From the NCBI GenBank assembly GCA_903868035.1, contig CAIPTQ010000313.1, positions 1 through 32,492 on the forward strand: 32,492 nucleotides of DNA, written 5' to 3'. Shown here piece by piece: positions 25,749 to 32,492 of the stretch (position 1 is the stretch's first letter; each line of letters opens with the position of its first letter). This DNA is from an uncultured Phycisphaerales bacterium (GTDB taxonomy: Bacteria; Planctomycetota; Phycisphaerae; WQYP01). The notes beneath the pieces were generated by a model that did not search any database, was not told where the DNA came from, and saw only the letters and a program-made list of their open reading frames with translations. Both the position numbers and the translations under genes were made by a program.

Positions 25749-26684
25749 ATGAAACTTCACCGATCCAATCTTTGGCTTATCGCCGTGGCCGCCATGCTCG
25801 CCGGGATGATGAATCCCATTGCCTCCGGCGCCTTGGTGCCGACCGTCGCCGGCCCCAAGTATGGGGTGGATGACTATAACACCAGCGCCCTCAACCCCAG
25901 TCCGCTGATCGCCGTCAGCACGATCGGGCAGTGCCCGTGGATCAACACCGGCTTGACGGCCTACGAAACCACCAATAACACCGCTACGAGCGTATGGACG
26001 CACACCTGGGCCAGTCAGGCCGACCAGACCAAGGTGGAGGCGGGGATCAACATCCTTGACTACTACGCCTGGGTGGTCAAAACGCCCGCCGTCACGGCGG
26101 GCAACGCCGCCAGCACCGTGTACGCCGGCAATAACACCGTTCGCGACGTGGGCGGCGCCGTGATCAATCTCACGTACGACCAGACGAAGGCGGTCCAGAA
26201 CGACGACAGCGTTCACTTGTTCAACAATCTGCACTGGGTCCAGGGGCTGATTGCCCATTACGATACCTACGCTCCCGGGGAATATCAGGTGCGGTTGGAC
26301 AACCCCTTTGCCTTCGATCCGGGCAATAATGGCACACCTTTCTACGATGATGGCGGCGCCGCGGGACAGTTGGCCAACGGGGGCGGATGGTTTCTGGATC
26401 GGCCGTTCAAAGTGGAAAGCGAACCCGCCGAAGCCACACCCGTGGCGGACTTGCAATTTCAGGTGGTGCTGGCCGATGAAACGGACTCCACGGTGGCGGG
26501 TGTGACCACCCACGCCATCACCCTCTACGGCGGGGAGTGGTGGGGCTATAAATACACAGCGGTGGATGGTGCTGCTCCAGTGCCGCTGCCGGCATCGGCG
26601 GGCGTGGGTTTGAGCATGCTGGGCGGATTCGGCGGTTTGGCGCTATTACGCAAACGGTTGCGTCGCAATCCGCAGATTGCGTAA
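25749..26684 (+). CDS. VPLPA/PEP-CTERM-like sorted surface protein B
   Basis: 311 residues from the ATG at 25749, which precedes a signal peptide (LWLIAVAAMLAGMMNPIASGA); its ribosome binding site is weak (GGTG). In-frame residues back to 25662 do not look like protein. The body is rich in Asn, Thr, Asp and aromatic residues (ETTNNTATSVWTHTW, NNLHWVQGLIAHYD, PGEYQVRLDNPFAFDPGNNG) and resembles no family I can name. The tail is VPLPASAGVG, then LSMLGGFGGLALL, then RKRLRRNPQIA, almost the tail of protein A, so both should be handled by the same sorting enzyme. It is 90 bases behind protein A and followed by a strong terminator, which suggests co-transcription. Confidence 0.8.
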   Translation: MKLHRSNLWLIAVAAMLAGMMNPIASGALVPTVAGPKYGVDDYNTSALNPSPLIAVSTIGQCPWINTGLTAYETTNNTATSVWTHTWASQADQTKVEAGINILDYYAWVVKTPAVTAGNAASTVYAGNNTVRDVGGAVINLTYDQTKAVQNDDSVHLFNNLHWVQGLIAHYDTYAPGEYQVRLDNPFAFDPGNNGTPFYDDGGAAGQLANGGGWFLDRPFKVESEPAEATPVADLQFQVVLADETDSTVAGVTTHAITLYGGEWWGYKYTAVDGAAPVPLPASAGVGLSMLGGFGGLALLRKRLRRNPQIA

Positions 26685-26729
26685 CCGGACCAACCACCCG
26701 ATCCCGATAATTGTGACAACAACCTTATC

Positions 26730-26766
26730 AAGGCCATGGTGTAATCCATGGCTTTGTTATTTTTTG
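26730..26766 (+). terminator. Intrinsic terminator after the sorting-tail gene pair
   Basis: AAGGCCATGG pairs with CCATGGCTTT (one G-T pair) around a six-base loop, followed by GTTATTTTTTG. It lies 46 bases past the stop of protein B. Confidence 0.8.
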
Positions 26767-26828
26767 CCTCCGTTGGAGCGAAAAAACACGGCAAATCGCG
26801 ATCTTGTACGGTGCTTTCGGCTTGCGTT

Positions 26829-26858
26829 TTGAACAATTGGCATTATTGTGCGTATTAC
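26829..26858 (+). promoter_or_regulatory. Possible promoter of the HtrA-like gene
   Basis: TTGAAC (26829-26834) and TATTAC (26853-26858) with an 18-base spacer lie between the terminator and the ATG at 26888. Confidence 0.45.
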
Positions 26859-26887
26859 TACGGGCCAAACGAAAGAAGAGGGACGTT

Positions 26888-28351
26888 ATGCGGTTGACAC
26901 TTGGGTGCGCGTTTTTGATTTTGGCAGGGGCGCTAGCGGCCTGGGGGCAGGCGGCGCCTGCGCCCGGAGGTTCGCCGCCAAGTGCCGGCGTGCAGGCCAT
27001 CGTGGCGGCAGGGGGCGGGACGGGGTCGGCGGAGAATCAGGATTTCCGGAAAATCATCAACTCGGCCAAAGCCAAGGTTTTCCCGGCGGTTGTTTTCATC
27101 CGTTGCGTCCAGCAGAATTTTGAACGCGGGGAACGCACCACCGACCAGGTCGCCGGCAGCGGGGTGATCATCTCGGAAGCCGGCGAAGTGCTCACCAACT
27201 GGCATGTCGTGGACAAGGCGGTGGAGGTGCGGTGCCTGCTGTTTGACGGGGAGGCTTATGAGGCCGCGGTCGTGGGCTCCGACAAGGATGTGGATTTGGC
27301 CCTGCTCAAGCTCGGCAAGCCGCTGGGCGAATCCCCCGCCCCCGCGACCGGCGCGGGCGCCGCGGCCAAGACGTTCCCCTTCGCCAAAATGGGCGCTTCC
27401 GAAAAAATGCAGGAGGGGGATTTTGTCATGGCGATGGGCGCGCCCTGGGGGCTTTCGCGCAGCGTCTCGCTGGGCATCATCTCCTGCACGCGGCGCTATC
27501 TGCCGTCCGTCAGCCAGTATTCCATCTGGTTCCAGACCGACGCCTCGATCTCCCCCGGCAATTCCGGCGGGCCGCTGGTGAATACCGACGGCGAGGTCAT
27601 CGGCATCAACACCCGCGGCGTCACCGAAGGCGGCGACGTCGGCTTTTCCGTGCCCTCCGCCACGATCGTCCCGATCATCGCCCAACTCCGCAAGGAAGGA
27701 AAAGTAAACTGGAGCTGGAGCGGCGTCCAATTGCAACCCCTTAAGGATTTCACCCGCAACATCTATTTTGAAGGCACGCAGGGCGTCATCGTCGCCGAGA
27801 CCGATCCCGACAGCCCGGTGCGCCTCGCCGGCTTGCAGGCCCGCGACCGCATCCTGAAGATCAACGGCACGCCCGTGGCGGCGGTCACCGATGAGGACCT
27901 CCCCGATCTGCGGCGCATGCTCGGCCTGCTCCCGCGCACCGCGCCGGCCACGCTGGACATCATGCGGGGGGCCACACCCATGACCATCAAATTCACCCCC
28001 CGTGAAAAAGGCCAGGTCGAGGGTGATTCCGTGGCCCTGGCCCGCTGGGATTGCACCGTCAGCGCGATCAACCAGTTCAACGATCCCGACCTCTATTTCC
28101 AGAAAAAAGAGGGCGTGTTCGTGTTCGGCATCAAGTACCCGGGCAATGCCGCCAACTCCGGCCTCCAGCGGCAGGATATCCTGCTGAAGATCAACGGCAC
28201 CACGGTGAACACGCTCGACGAGGTCAAGGCCGCGCATGCCCAGACGCTCAAGACCTTCGCCGACAATCCGCGCGTCATGCTCACCGTGCAGCGGAACGGG
28301 CTGATGCGGCAGGTGGTGCTGGACATTTCGCGGGATTACAGCAAGGAATAG
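26888..28351 (+). CDS. HtrA/DegP-like serine protease with two PDZ domains
   Basis: 487 residues from the ATG at 26888 (AGAGGG upstream), which begins a signal peptide (LTLGCAFLILAGALAAWGQA). The trypsin-like domain (about 55-275) has the full triad: His106 in VLTNWHVVD, Asp136 in DKDVDLALLKL and Ser226 in SISPGNSGGPLVN, followed by EVIGINTRGV. Two PDZ domains follow: about 298-370 (GVIVAETDPDSPVRLAGLQARDRI) and about 395-485 (GVFVFGIKYPGNAANSGLQRQDI). HtrA proteases act in the periplasm on misfolded proteins, and PDZ domains select substrates or trigger activation. The linker between triad Asp and Ser has a Pro/Ala/Gly-rich insert. It is followed 79 bases later by a larger relative lacking triad residues, a likely functional partner. 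Confidence 0.92.
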   Translation: MRLTLGCAFLILAGALAAWGQAAPAPGGSPPSAGVQAIVAAGGGTGSAENQDFRKIINSAKAKVFPAVVFIRCVQQNFERGERTTDQVAGSGVIISEAGEVLTNWHVVDKAVEVRCLLFDGEAYEAAVVGSDKDVDLALLKLGKPLGESPAPATGAGAAAKTFPFAKMGASEKMQEGDFVMAMGAPWGLSRSVSLGIISCTRRYLPSVSQYSIWFQTDASISPGNSGGPLVNTDGEVIGINTRGVTEGGDVGFSVPSATIVPIIAQLRKEGKVNWSWSGVQLQPLKDFTRNIYFEGTQGVIVAETDPDSPVRLAGLQARDRILKINGTPVAAVTDEDLPDLRRMLGLLPRTAPATLDIMRGATPMTIKFTPREKGQVEGDSVALARWDCTVSAINQFNDPDLYFQKKEGVFVFGIKYPGNAANSGLQRQDILLKINGTTVNTLDEVKAAHAQTLKTFADNPRVMLTVQRNGLMRQVVLDISRDYSKE

Positions 28352-28360
28352 GGATTTCAC

Positions 28361-28396
28361 CACGAAGGCAGGAAGATCACGAAGACCCACGAAGGA
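28361..28396 (+). repeat. CACGAAG-type short repeats
   Basis: CACGAAGGCAGGAAGAT, CACGAAGACC and CACGAAGGAT follow each other in the gap between the two protease-like genes. I see the unit three times here only. It resembles short intergenic repeats dispersed in some bacterial genomes; function unknown. Confidence 0.55.
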
Positions 28397-28430
28397 TTTT
28401 ATTTGGCGGCTCTTTTTTTGGGAGGTTTTT

Positions 28431-30728
28431 ATGAAGAACGTATTACCCGGTGTGGCGGCGCTTCTGGTTGTGGCCGCGGCGGCGGTGCCGCTGGCGTTGT
28501 CCCAGGCCCGCGGGCCGGCGGCGGGGGCGGCGGGCGGGACTCCGGCCGTGCCGCTGTCCCTGGAAAAAATGGAGGCGCTCGCCGCCGCCAACCGGGCGTC
28601 GCTGGTGGTCGTGGAGTATCAGTTGCAGTATGACAAGGGCGACGCCCCGCAGGGCAGCGGCTTTGCCGAACGCTGCCCCTACTGCGGGCAGTTTCATGGC
28701 GGGGGGAGCATGGGCATGTACATCGAGCAGGAGCGGCTGCTGGAGCGTTCGGGCGTGCTGGTGGATGGGACGCACGTGGTGACGGACGATCTGCAGGTTC
28801 ATCCGCGCTTCGTCAAGGGCATCAAGGTGCGCAGCTTCACCGCCGACGCCAAGACCGCGCCGCGTGTCGAGGCCACGATCAGCGCCTATCCCAAACAGCA
28901 AAATGCCCTGATCCTGGAACTGGCCGCGCCGCTGGCCGGCGTGAAGCCCGCGGCCTTTGACCCGCAGCGCGCCGGCCCCTACACCGTGGTTCACCTCGGC
29001 GAGGCCGAGGGGCAATGGAGCATCGGCACGCAGGCCCTGCCGCAGGATTTGCTGCTCATTGGGGGCAAGAGTTTCTACAATTCGTCCAGCGGTCTGGCCG
29101 TGGACAAGGACGGCATGCCCGTGGGCATGACGACAGGTTTGGAAATCCCCGCCGATGGCTCCTGGAAGGGCAGCCCCATGCAGTGGCCGGCGTTCTCCAG
29201 CGCGGCCATGAAGGACTTGCTGGGCAAGGTTCAGGCGCGCGTGGACAAGGGCATAGTCCCGGTGACGCTGAATTTCCGCTCCCCCAAGAGCGCCCCCCGC
29301 GACCGCTTCAGTTCCCGCGATGAGGATGCCACCGTCCAGCACGTGCTGGGCGTGTTCACGGATGCCAATACCGTGCTGGTTTTGGCCAACATGAAATCCA
29401 CGACCACGGCACGCCTGGAACGCATCCGCGTGCAGACCGTGCCGCCCCTGGACGCCAAGTTCACCGCCTCCCTCACCGACTACTGCGCGTTTGTCGCCAC
29501 CACCGACACCGCCGTCGCCGGCACGGCGGGGTTGTCCACGGCGGACCTGCTCAGCCTGCGCGGCGCGGCGCTACCGACGGCCGACATCCTGCTGCAGGGC
29601 GAAAACCGGGTCGCGTATTATCAACCCCGCCGGATCGCCAGCCTGAACCTCGGGTTCCGCGGCAATCTCTATCCGCAGATTCCCGGCGGCGATGAGGAAA
29701 TGTTCCTGTTTGACGCCCAGGGCGACCTGTTGGCGCTGCCCGTGCAGCAGCGCGAAAAAGCCGGCTCCGAAAGCCGCTATGGCGGCGTCAGTTTGAGCGG
29801 GCGCGGGACGCTCACATCGGCGGCGCAACTGGGCAAGGCGCTGGCGGATTTGCCCGCGAATTCCGACGCCGGCAACGTCCCCCTGCGCGAGGACCAGGAA
29901 GGCCGCCTCGCGTGGCTGGGCTTCGAGCTGCAGCGCCTGGACCGCGACCTGGCCCGGGCCAACAACGTCGCCGACCAGACCAAGGACGGCGATACCGGGG
30001 CGCTGGTGACGTTCGTCTATCCCAATTCACCCGCCGCCAAGGCCGGCGTGGAGCCGGGCTGGGTGCTGCTCCGCGTCAACGTCGTGGGCCAGCCCAAGCC
30101 CATCGAAGTGCAGATCGAGTCGGATGCCTTCTCCAGCGAGGCTTTCCCGTGGGACCGCCTTGACGAAGCCCCCGAAACCGTCTTCGACCGCATCCCCACC
30201 CCCTGGCCCAGCGTGGAGAACACACTGTTGCGGTCGCTGACGGACATCGGTTTTGGCAAGAAGTTCGTCGCCGAATTCGCCCATGACAAAAAAGTCGAAT
30301 CGAAGGATTTCACCGTGGCCCAGGGTCCGCCGACCTATGCCACCGCCCCCAAGTACAAGAGCGTCGGCCTGGGCGTGACGGTGCGCGACCTCACCTACGA
30401 GGTCCGCCGCTACATGCAGAAAAAGGATGACGAGCCGGGCGTGATCATCAGCAAGATCGATCTGGGCAGCAAAGGCAGCGTCTCGGGCCTCAAGCCCTAC
30501 GAGGTCGTCACGCACGTCAACGACCAGCCGGTGCTGAACGTCAAGGACTTCGAGAAGGCTTCGAAGGATCAGACGGAACTGCGCCTGAGCATCAAGCGCA
30601 TGGCCGCCGGGCGGATTGTTAAGGTGACGCTGGCCAAGTCCGATGCCGCCGCCGCCGAGACGCAGCCCAAAGCCGAGACGCAGCCCACAACCAATACCCA
30701 GCCCAAACCCGATACCCAGCCCAAGTGA
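28431..30728 (+). CDS. Degenerate HtrA-like protein with CPYC motif and two PDZ domains
   Basis: 765 residues; GGAGG lies before the ATG and a signal peptide (VLPGVAALLVVAAAAVPLALS) follows. Residues about 45-275 follow the trypsin-like order of the previous protein: SGVLVDGTHVVTDDLQVHP replaces the TNWHVV block, removing the catalytic His; QQNALILEL replaces DVDLALLKL, Asp to Asn158; FYNSSSGLAVDKDGMPVGM matches GNSGGPLVNTDGEVIGI, so a serine may remain. A CPYCGQFH motif (Cys82, Cys85) is inserted near the start. A second, less clear beta-rich domain spans about 300-480. PDZ-like domains lie at about 500-570 (ALVTFVYPNSPAAKAGVEPGW) and 645-735 (VIISKIDLGSKGSVSGLKPYEV). The end is a repeat of Thr-Gln-Pro-Lys units. 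It is most likely a non-proteolytic adaptor or chaperone paired with the active enzyme before it. Confidence 0.75.
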   Translation: MKNVLPGVAALLVVAAAAVPLALSQARGPAAGAAGGTPAVPLSLEKMEALAAANRASLVVVEYQLQYDKGDAPQGSGFAERCPYCGQFHGGGSMGMYIEQERLLERSGVLVDGTHVVTDDLQVHPRFVKGIKVRSFTADAKTAPRVEATISAYPKQQNALILELAAPLAGVKPAAFDPQRAGPYTVVHLGEAEGQWSIGTQALPQDLLLIGGKSFYNSSSGLAVDKDGMPVGMTTGLEIPADGSWKGSPMQWPAFSSAAMKDLLGKVQARVDKGIVPVTLNFRSPKSAPRDRFSSRDEDATVQHVLGVFTDANTVLVLANMKSTTTARLERIRVQTVPPLDAKFTASLTDYCAFVATTDTAVAGTAGLSTADLLSLRGAALPTADILLQGENRVAYYQPRRIASLNLGFRGNLYPQIPGGDEEMFLFDAQGDLLALPVQQREKAGSESRYGGVSLSGRGTLTSAAQLGKALADLPANSDAGNVPLREDQEGRLAWLGFELQRLDRDLARANNVADQTKDGDTGALVTFVYPNSPAAKAGVEPGWVLLRVNVVGQPKPIEVQIESDAFSSEAFPWDRLDEAPETVFDRIPTPWPSVENTLLRSLTDIGFGKKFVAEFAHDKKVESKDFTVAQGPPTYATAPKYKSVGLGVTVRDLTYEVRRYMQKKDDEPGVIISKIDLGSKGSVSGLKPYEVVTHVNDQPVLNVKDFEKASKDQTELRLSIKRMAAGRIVKVTLAKSDAAAAETQPKAETQPTTNTQPKPDTQPK

Positions 30729-30742
30729 ATCGGGATTCGTGC

Positions 30743-31246
30743 ATGTTTCTGTCCCTTCTGTCCTCCTTCCGCTTCCGGCTGCTGCTGGCCTTGCCGCTGG
30801 TATGGTGTGTTTGGCTCTGGTTGGTGCCCAGTTTCCCCCCGAGGGAACACCCTCCGGGTGAACGTTATTGGTACAGTTGGAGGCGAGAATACATTGGTAG
30901 TTACCTCCGCGGTCCCATGAGCATGCCCGAGTACATGCAAAAATTGACCTGGATTCATGAATACCGCCTGGAATTCCCCGGTTTCCGCTACGTCTCCAAG
31001 TACATCGATCCCGCCGCCCCGGCGCCCTTCGCCTCCCAATGCTATTCCCGGTCGTTGGAGATCCACTACGCTTACATCACCGCGCTCTCCGCCCTGCCTC
31101 TGGCCGCCGCCTTCCTCCTTACCCACAACCGCCGCCGCGCCGCCGCGCGCCAACGGCGGAGCCTCTGCCCCCACTGCGGCTACGACTTGCGCGCCCACGC
31201 CGTGGGTCAGAAATGCCCCGAATGCGGCACGCCAGTATCGCGCTGA
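30743..31246 (+). CDS. Small membrane protein with C-terminal zinc ribbon
   Basis: 167 residues from the ATG at 30743; a GTG at 30725 overlapping the previous stop is an alternative start adding six residues. Two hydrophobic helices (about 12-30, LLLALPLVWCVWLWLVP, and 109-127, YITALSALPLAAAFLLT) flank an outside loop of about 80 residues rich in Tyr, Arg and Pro. A basic stretch (NRRRAAARQRR) then leads to a zinc ribbon, CPHCGYDLR...CPECGTP (Cys142/145/158/161). This CPxCGYDLR ribbon is common on planctomycete membrane proteins of unknown role. By the positive-inside rule the ribbon is cytosolic. It directly follows the degenerate HtrA-like gene and may be co-transcribed. Confidence 0.7.
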   Translation: MFLSLLSSFRFRLLLALPLVWCVWLWLVPSFPPREHPPGERYWYSWRREYIGSYLRGPMSMPEYMQKLTWIHEYRLEFPGFRYVSKYIDPAAPAPFASQCYSRSLEIHYAYITALSALPLAAAFLLTHNRRRAAARQRRSLCPHCGYDLRAHAVGQKCPECGTPVSR

Positions 31247-31262
31247 TCTGAATGAACCTGCG

Positions 31263-31299
31263 AAAAAAAACAGGCCGTGTGGGAAGACCACACGGCCTG
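31263..31299 (-). terminator. Strong intrinsic terminator for the glycine-rich gene
   Basis: CAGGCCGTGTGG and CCACACGGCCTG (31271-31299) form a perfect 12-base stem with a five-base loop. Read on the minus strand it is followed by eight T, the standard form, 27 bases after the stop at 31326. The stem could also help end rightward transcription from 30743-31246. Confidence 0.9.
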
Positions 31300-31325
31300 A
31301 TGATTCAATTGAAATGCCGGATGGA

Positions 31326-32492
31326 TCAGGGCATCCCGGCAGCGCCCGCAGCGGGAGCGACACCAGGAGCGGCACCAGCCGCGCCACCACCGGGTCCGCC
31401 GCCGCCACCACCACCACGACCGCCACGTCCACCACCCGCGCCGCCGCCCGGTCCACCAGCGCCGCCACCACCCCTGCCACCACCGCCGCCCATACCGCCG
31501 CCGCCCATACCGCCACCACCCATGCCGCCACCACCCATGCCGCCGCCGCCCATACCGCCACCGCCCATACCGCCACCACCCATACCGCCGCCGCCCATAC
31601 CGCCGCCGCCCCTGCCGCCACCACCCGCGCCGCCGCCGCCCATACCGCCACCCATACCACCGCCACCCATGCCGCCCTGGCCGCCACCGGCTCCGCCGAT
31701 GTTACCCACAACGCCTCCGCCCACGCCCCCGGCGGCCAACACGCGGCCGCCGCCCGGCAGGGTCGTGGTATCCTCGATCATTTTGGCGACCTGGGACTCG
31801 GTGAGCACATCGCCGACGATCTTGCGGAAGACGCGGCCCGTCAGCGGTTGGATATCGGTGCTGTCGGTGAGGGCCGCCAGGGCCTTGGCCGTGTCATTGA
31901 TGAGCGTTTTGTTCTTCAGGGTCTGGTCGTCGGTGAGGCCCAGCGCGGCCAGCCGCGGATCGATGAGGCGATGCAGCTTGTAGGCCTCCCACTGGAGTTT
32001 CTGGTCGTCGGTGAGGTCGGCATTGATCTTGATCTGATGCTGCAGGGCGATGGTGGTGTAGTCATCGGAGAGTTTGAGGATCTGGGTCGCCAGCGGAATC
32101 GTGAGCGACATCAGGCCGCCGCGCGCGATGACGTTGTTCTGGAGAAACGCCTGGAGTTCGGCGTTCATGGTGTCGATTTTGTCCTTGGCCTTGGGCTTCT
32201 GGGTGTCGGAGAGGGTGAGCTGCTGGAGCATAATGGCGTATTCGTTGGTGTAGAAGTAGGCGTCAACATTGAGGGTGATGCCCATGCCGCCGTTGGGGTT
32301 GATAACCGCCCCGCCGCCGGGTCCCCCGCCGCCGCCATTGTTGAAGCCGCCCCCGCCGCCGCCAGGACCACCGCCGCCGCCGCCATTGTTTACTCCGCCG
32401 CCAGGACCACCGCCCCCCCCGCCGGGTCCGCCTCCACCGCCGCCGCCGGGACCACCGCCACCGCCGCCGGGACCGCCGCCACCCCCGCCACG
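31326..32492 (-). CDS. Glycine-rich protein with LTDDQ-containing helical middle, 5' end outside window
   Basis: The frame is open from the stop at 31326 to the window end, about 388 codons; the start is not visible. An ATG at 32285 exists but the frame continues upstream without a stop as Gly/Pro/Asn-rich sequence (GGGGGPGGG, NNGGGG), so it is probably internal. The middle (about 31770-32290) is helical, with TLSDTQKPKAKDKIDTMN, ADLTDDQKLQWEAYKLH and LGLTDDQTLKNKT, resembling the LTxxQ motifs of periplasmic CpxP/Spy-like proteins. The C-terminal part is a long Gly array with about nine GMGGG units, then Gly/Arg and Ala/Pro sequence. I recognise no named family. Such a layout fits a secreted or surface protein with flexible arms, but the signal peptide, if any, is off the edge. 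Confidence 0.7.
   Translation of the reverse strand, partial: RGGGGGGPGGGGGGPGGGGGGGPGGGGGGPGGGVNNGGGGGGPGGGGGGFNNGGGGGPGGGAVINPNGGMGITLNVDAYFYTNEYAIMLQQLTLSDTQKPKAKDKIDTMNAELQAFLQNNVIARGGLMSLTIPLATQILKLSDDYTTIALQHQIKINADLTDDQKLQWEAYKLHRLIDPRLAALGLTDDQTLKNKTLINDTAKALAALTDSTDIQPLTGRVFRKIVGDVLTESQVAKMIEDTTTLPGGGRVLAAGGVGGGVVGNIGGAGGGQGGMGGGGMGGGMGGGGAGGGGRGGGGMGGGGMGGGGMGGGGMGGGGMGGGGMGGGGMGGGGMGGGGGRGGGGAGGPGGGAGGGRGGRGGGGGGGPGGGAAGAAPGVAPAAGAAGMP
31491..31670 (-). repeat. 15-base tandem repeat encoding GMGGG units
   Basis: Units of CATACCGCC(G/A)CC(G/A)CC type recur every 15 bases, with a few 12-base steps, inside the glycine-rich gene. Silent third-position changes between units (ATG is fixed, Gly codons vary) show the array is partly aged. 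Copy number may vary between strains. Confidence 0.85.

Noticed and set aside
26933..28591. A 552-codon antisense frame over the HtrA-like gene
   Set aside because: It is a shadow of the protease gene in GC-rich DNA and has no start signal or domain.
28674..28685. A thioredoxin-like active site (CPYC)
   Set aside because: The motif lies in a trypsin-like/PDZ protein with no thioredoxin fold pattern around it. A metal site or structural disulfide is more likely.
31491..31670. A CRISPR array
   Set aside because: The 12-15-base units are in frame and encode GMGGG. There are no unique spacers and no cas genes.

Overview
The window looks like the chromosome of a GC-rich planctomycete, most likely of the Phycisphaerae type. 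This is inferred, not proven. The pointers are an ECF sigma factor overlapping a FecR-type anti-sigma gene, two secreted proteins with VPLPA/PEP-CTERM-like sorting tails, membrane proteins ending in CPxC(G/N)Y...CPECG zinc ribbons, many secreted glycoside hydrolases, and ribosomal proteins S6 and L9 with long low-complexity tails. No insertion sequence, phage gene, CRISPR array or intact RNA gene was seen.

Positions 1-9890 (minus strand) form one tightly packed run of secreted polysaccharide-degrading enzymes. In transcription order they are a GH106-type alpha-L-rhamnosidase, a CE1-like esterase, an alpha/beta-hydrolase lipoprotein, a second CE1-like esterase, a GH2 enzyme whose usual acid/base Glu position is Asn, and a GH95 enzyme cut by the window edge. 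The gaps are about 25-105 bases. Divergent from it, at 10192-12305, lies a translationally coupled ECF sigma factor / FecR pair. The FecR protein ends in what looks like an extracellular NPCBM-like carbohydrate-binding module. A 14-base element, GCGTGACGGA(A/C)AAT, occurs three times around this pair: pointing toward the sigma gene, toward the GH106 operon, and rightward from behind fecR. A second GH2 gene with intact catalytic residues (12945-15893) follows a 639-base non-coding stretch that holds TGTACA-type repeats and a decayed tRNA-like fragment. The best candidate for a coherent, little-described system is therefore a sigma/FecR-controlled cluster for a rhamnose- and fucose/galactose-containing, acylated polysaccharide, perhaps pectic rhamnogalacturonan.

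Positions 16152-18047 hold the housekeeping set rpsF-ssb-rplI. The usual rpsR is absent, and a GTGGTCAGT repeat/hairpin sits between ssb and rplI. Next come a minus-strand periplasmic protein resembling isolated secretin N-domains, a ribulokinase (araB) with an 11-C homopolymer, an SMP-30/gluconolactonase-like secreted protein, a polytopic membrane protein with two zinc ribbons, and a DUF4230-type membrane-anchored protein.

Positions 24695-26766 carry a good sigma-70-like promoter, a 5'UTR dyad, two tandem VPLPA-CTERM surface proteins and a strong terminator. Positions 26829-31246 carry an HtrA-like PDZ protease, a larger relative that has lost at least the catalytic His and Asp, and a small zinc-ribbon membrane protein. 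The window ends with a minus-strand gene, cut by the edge, for a glycine-rich protein whose middle contains LTDDQ motifs and whose C-terminal part is a GMGGG pentapeptide array.
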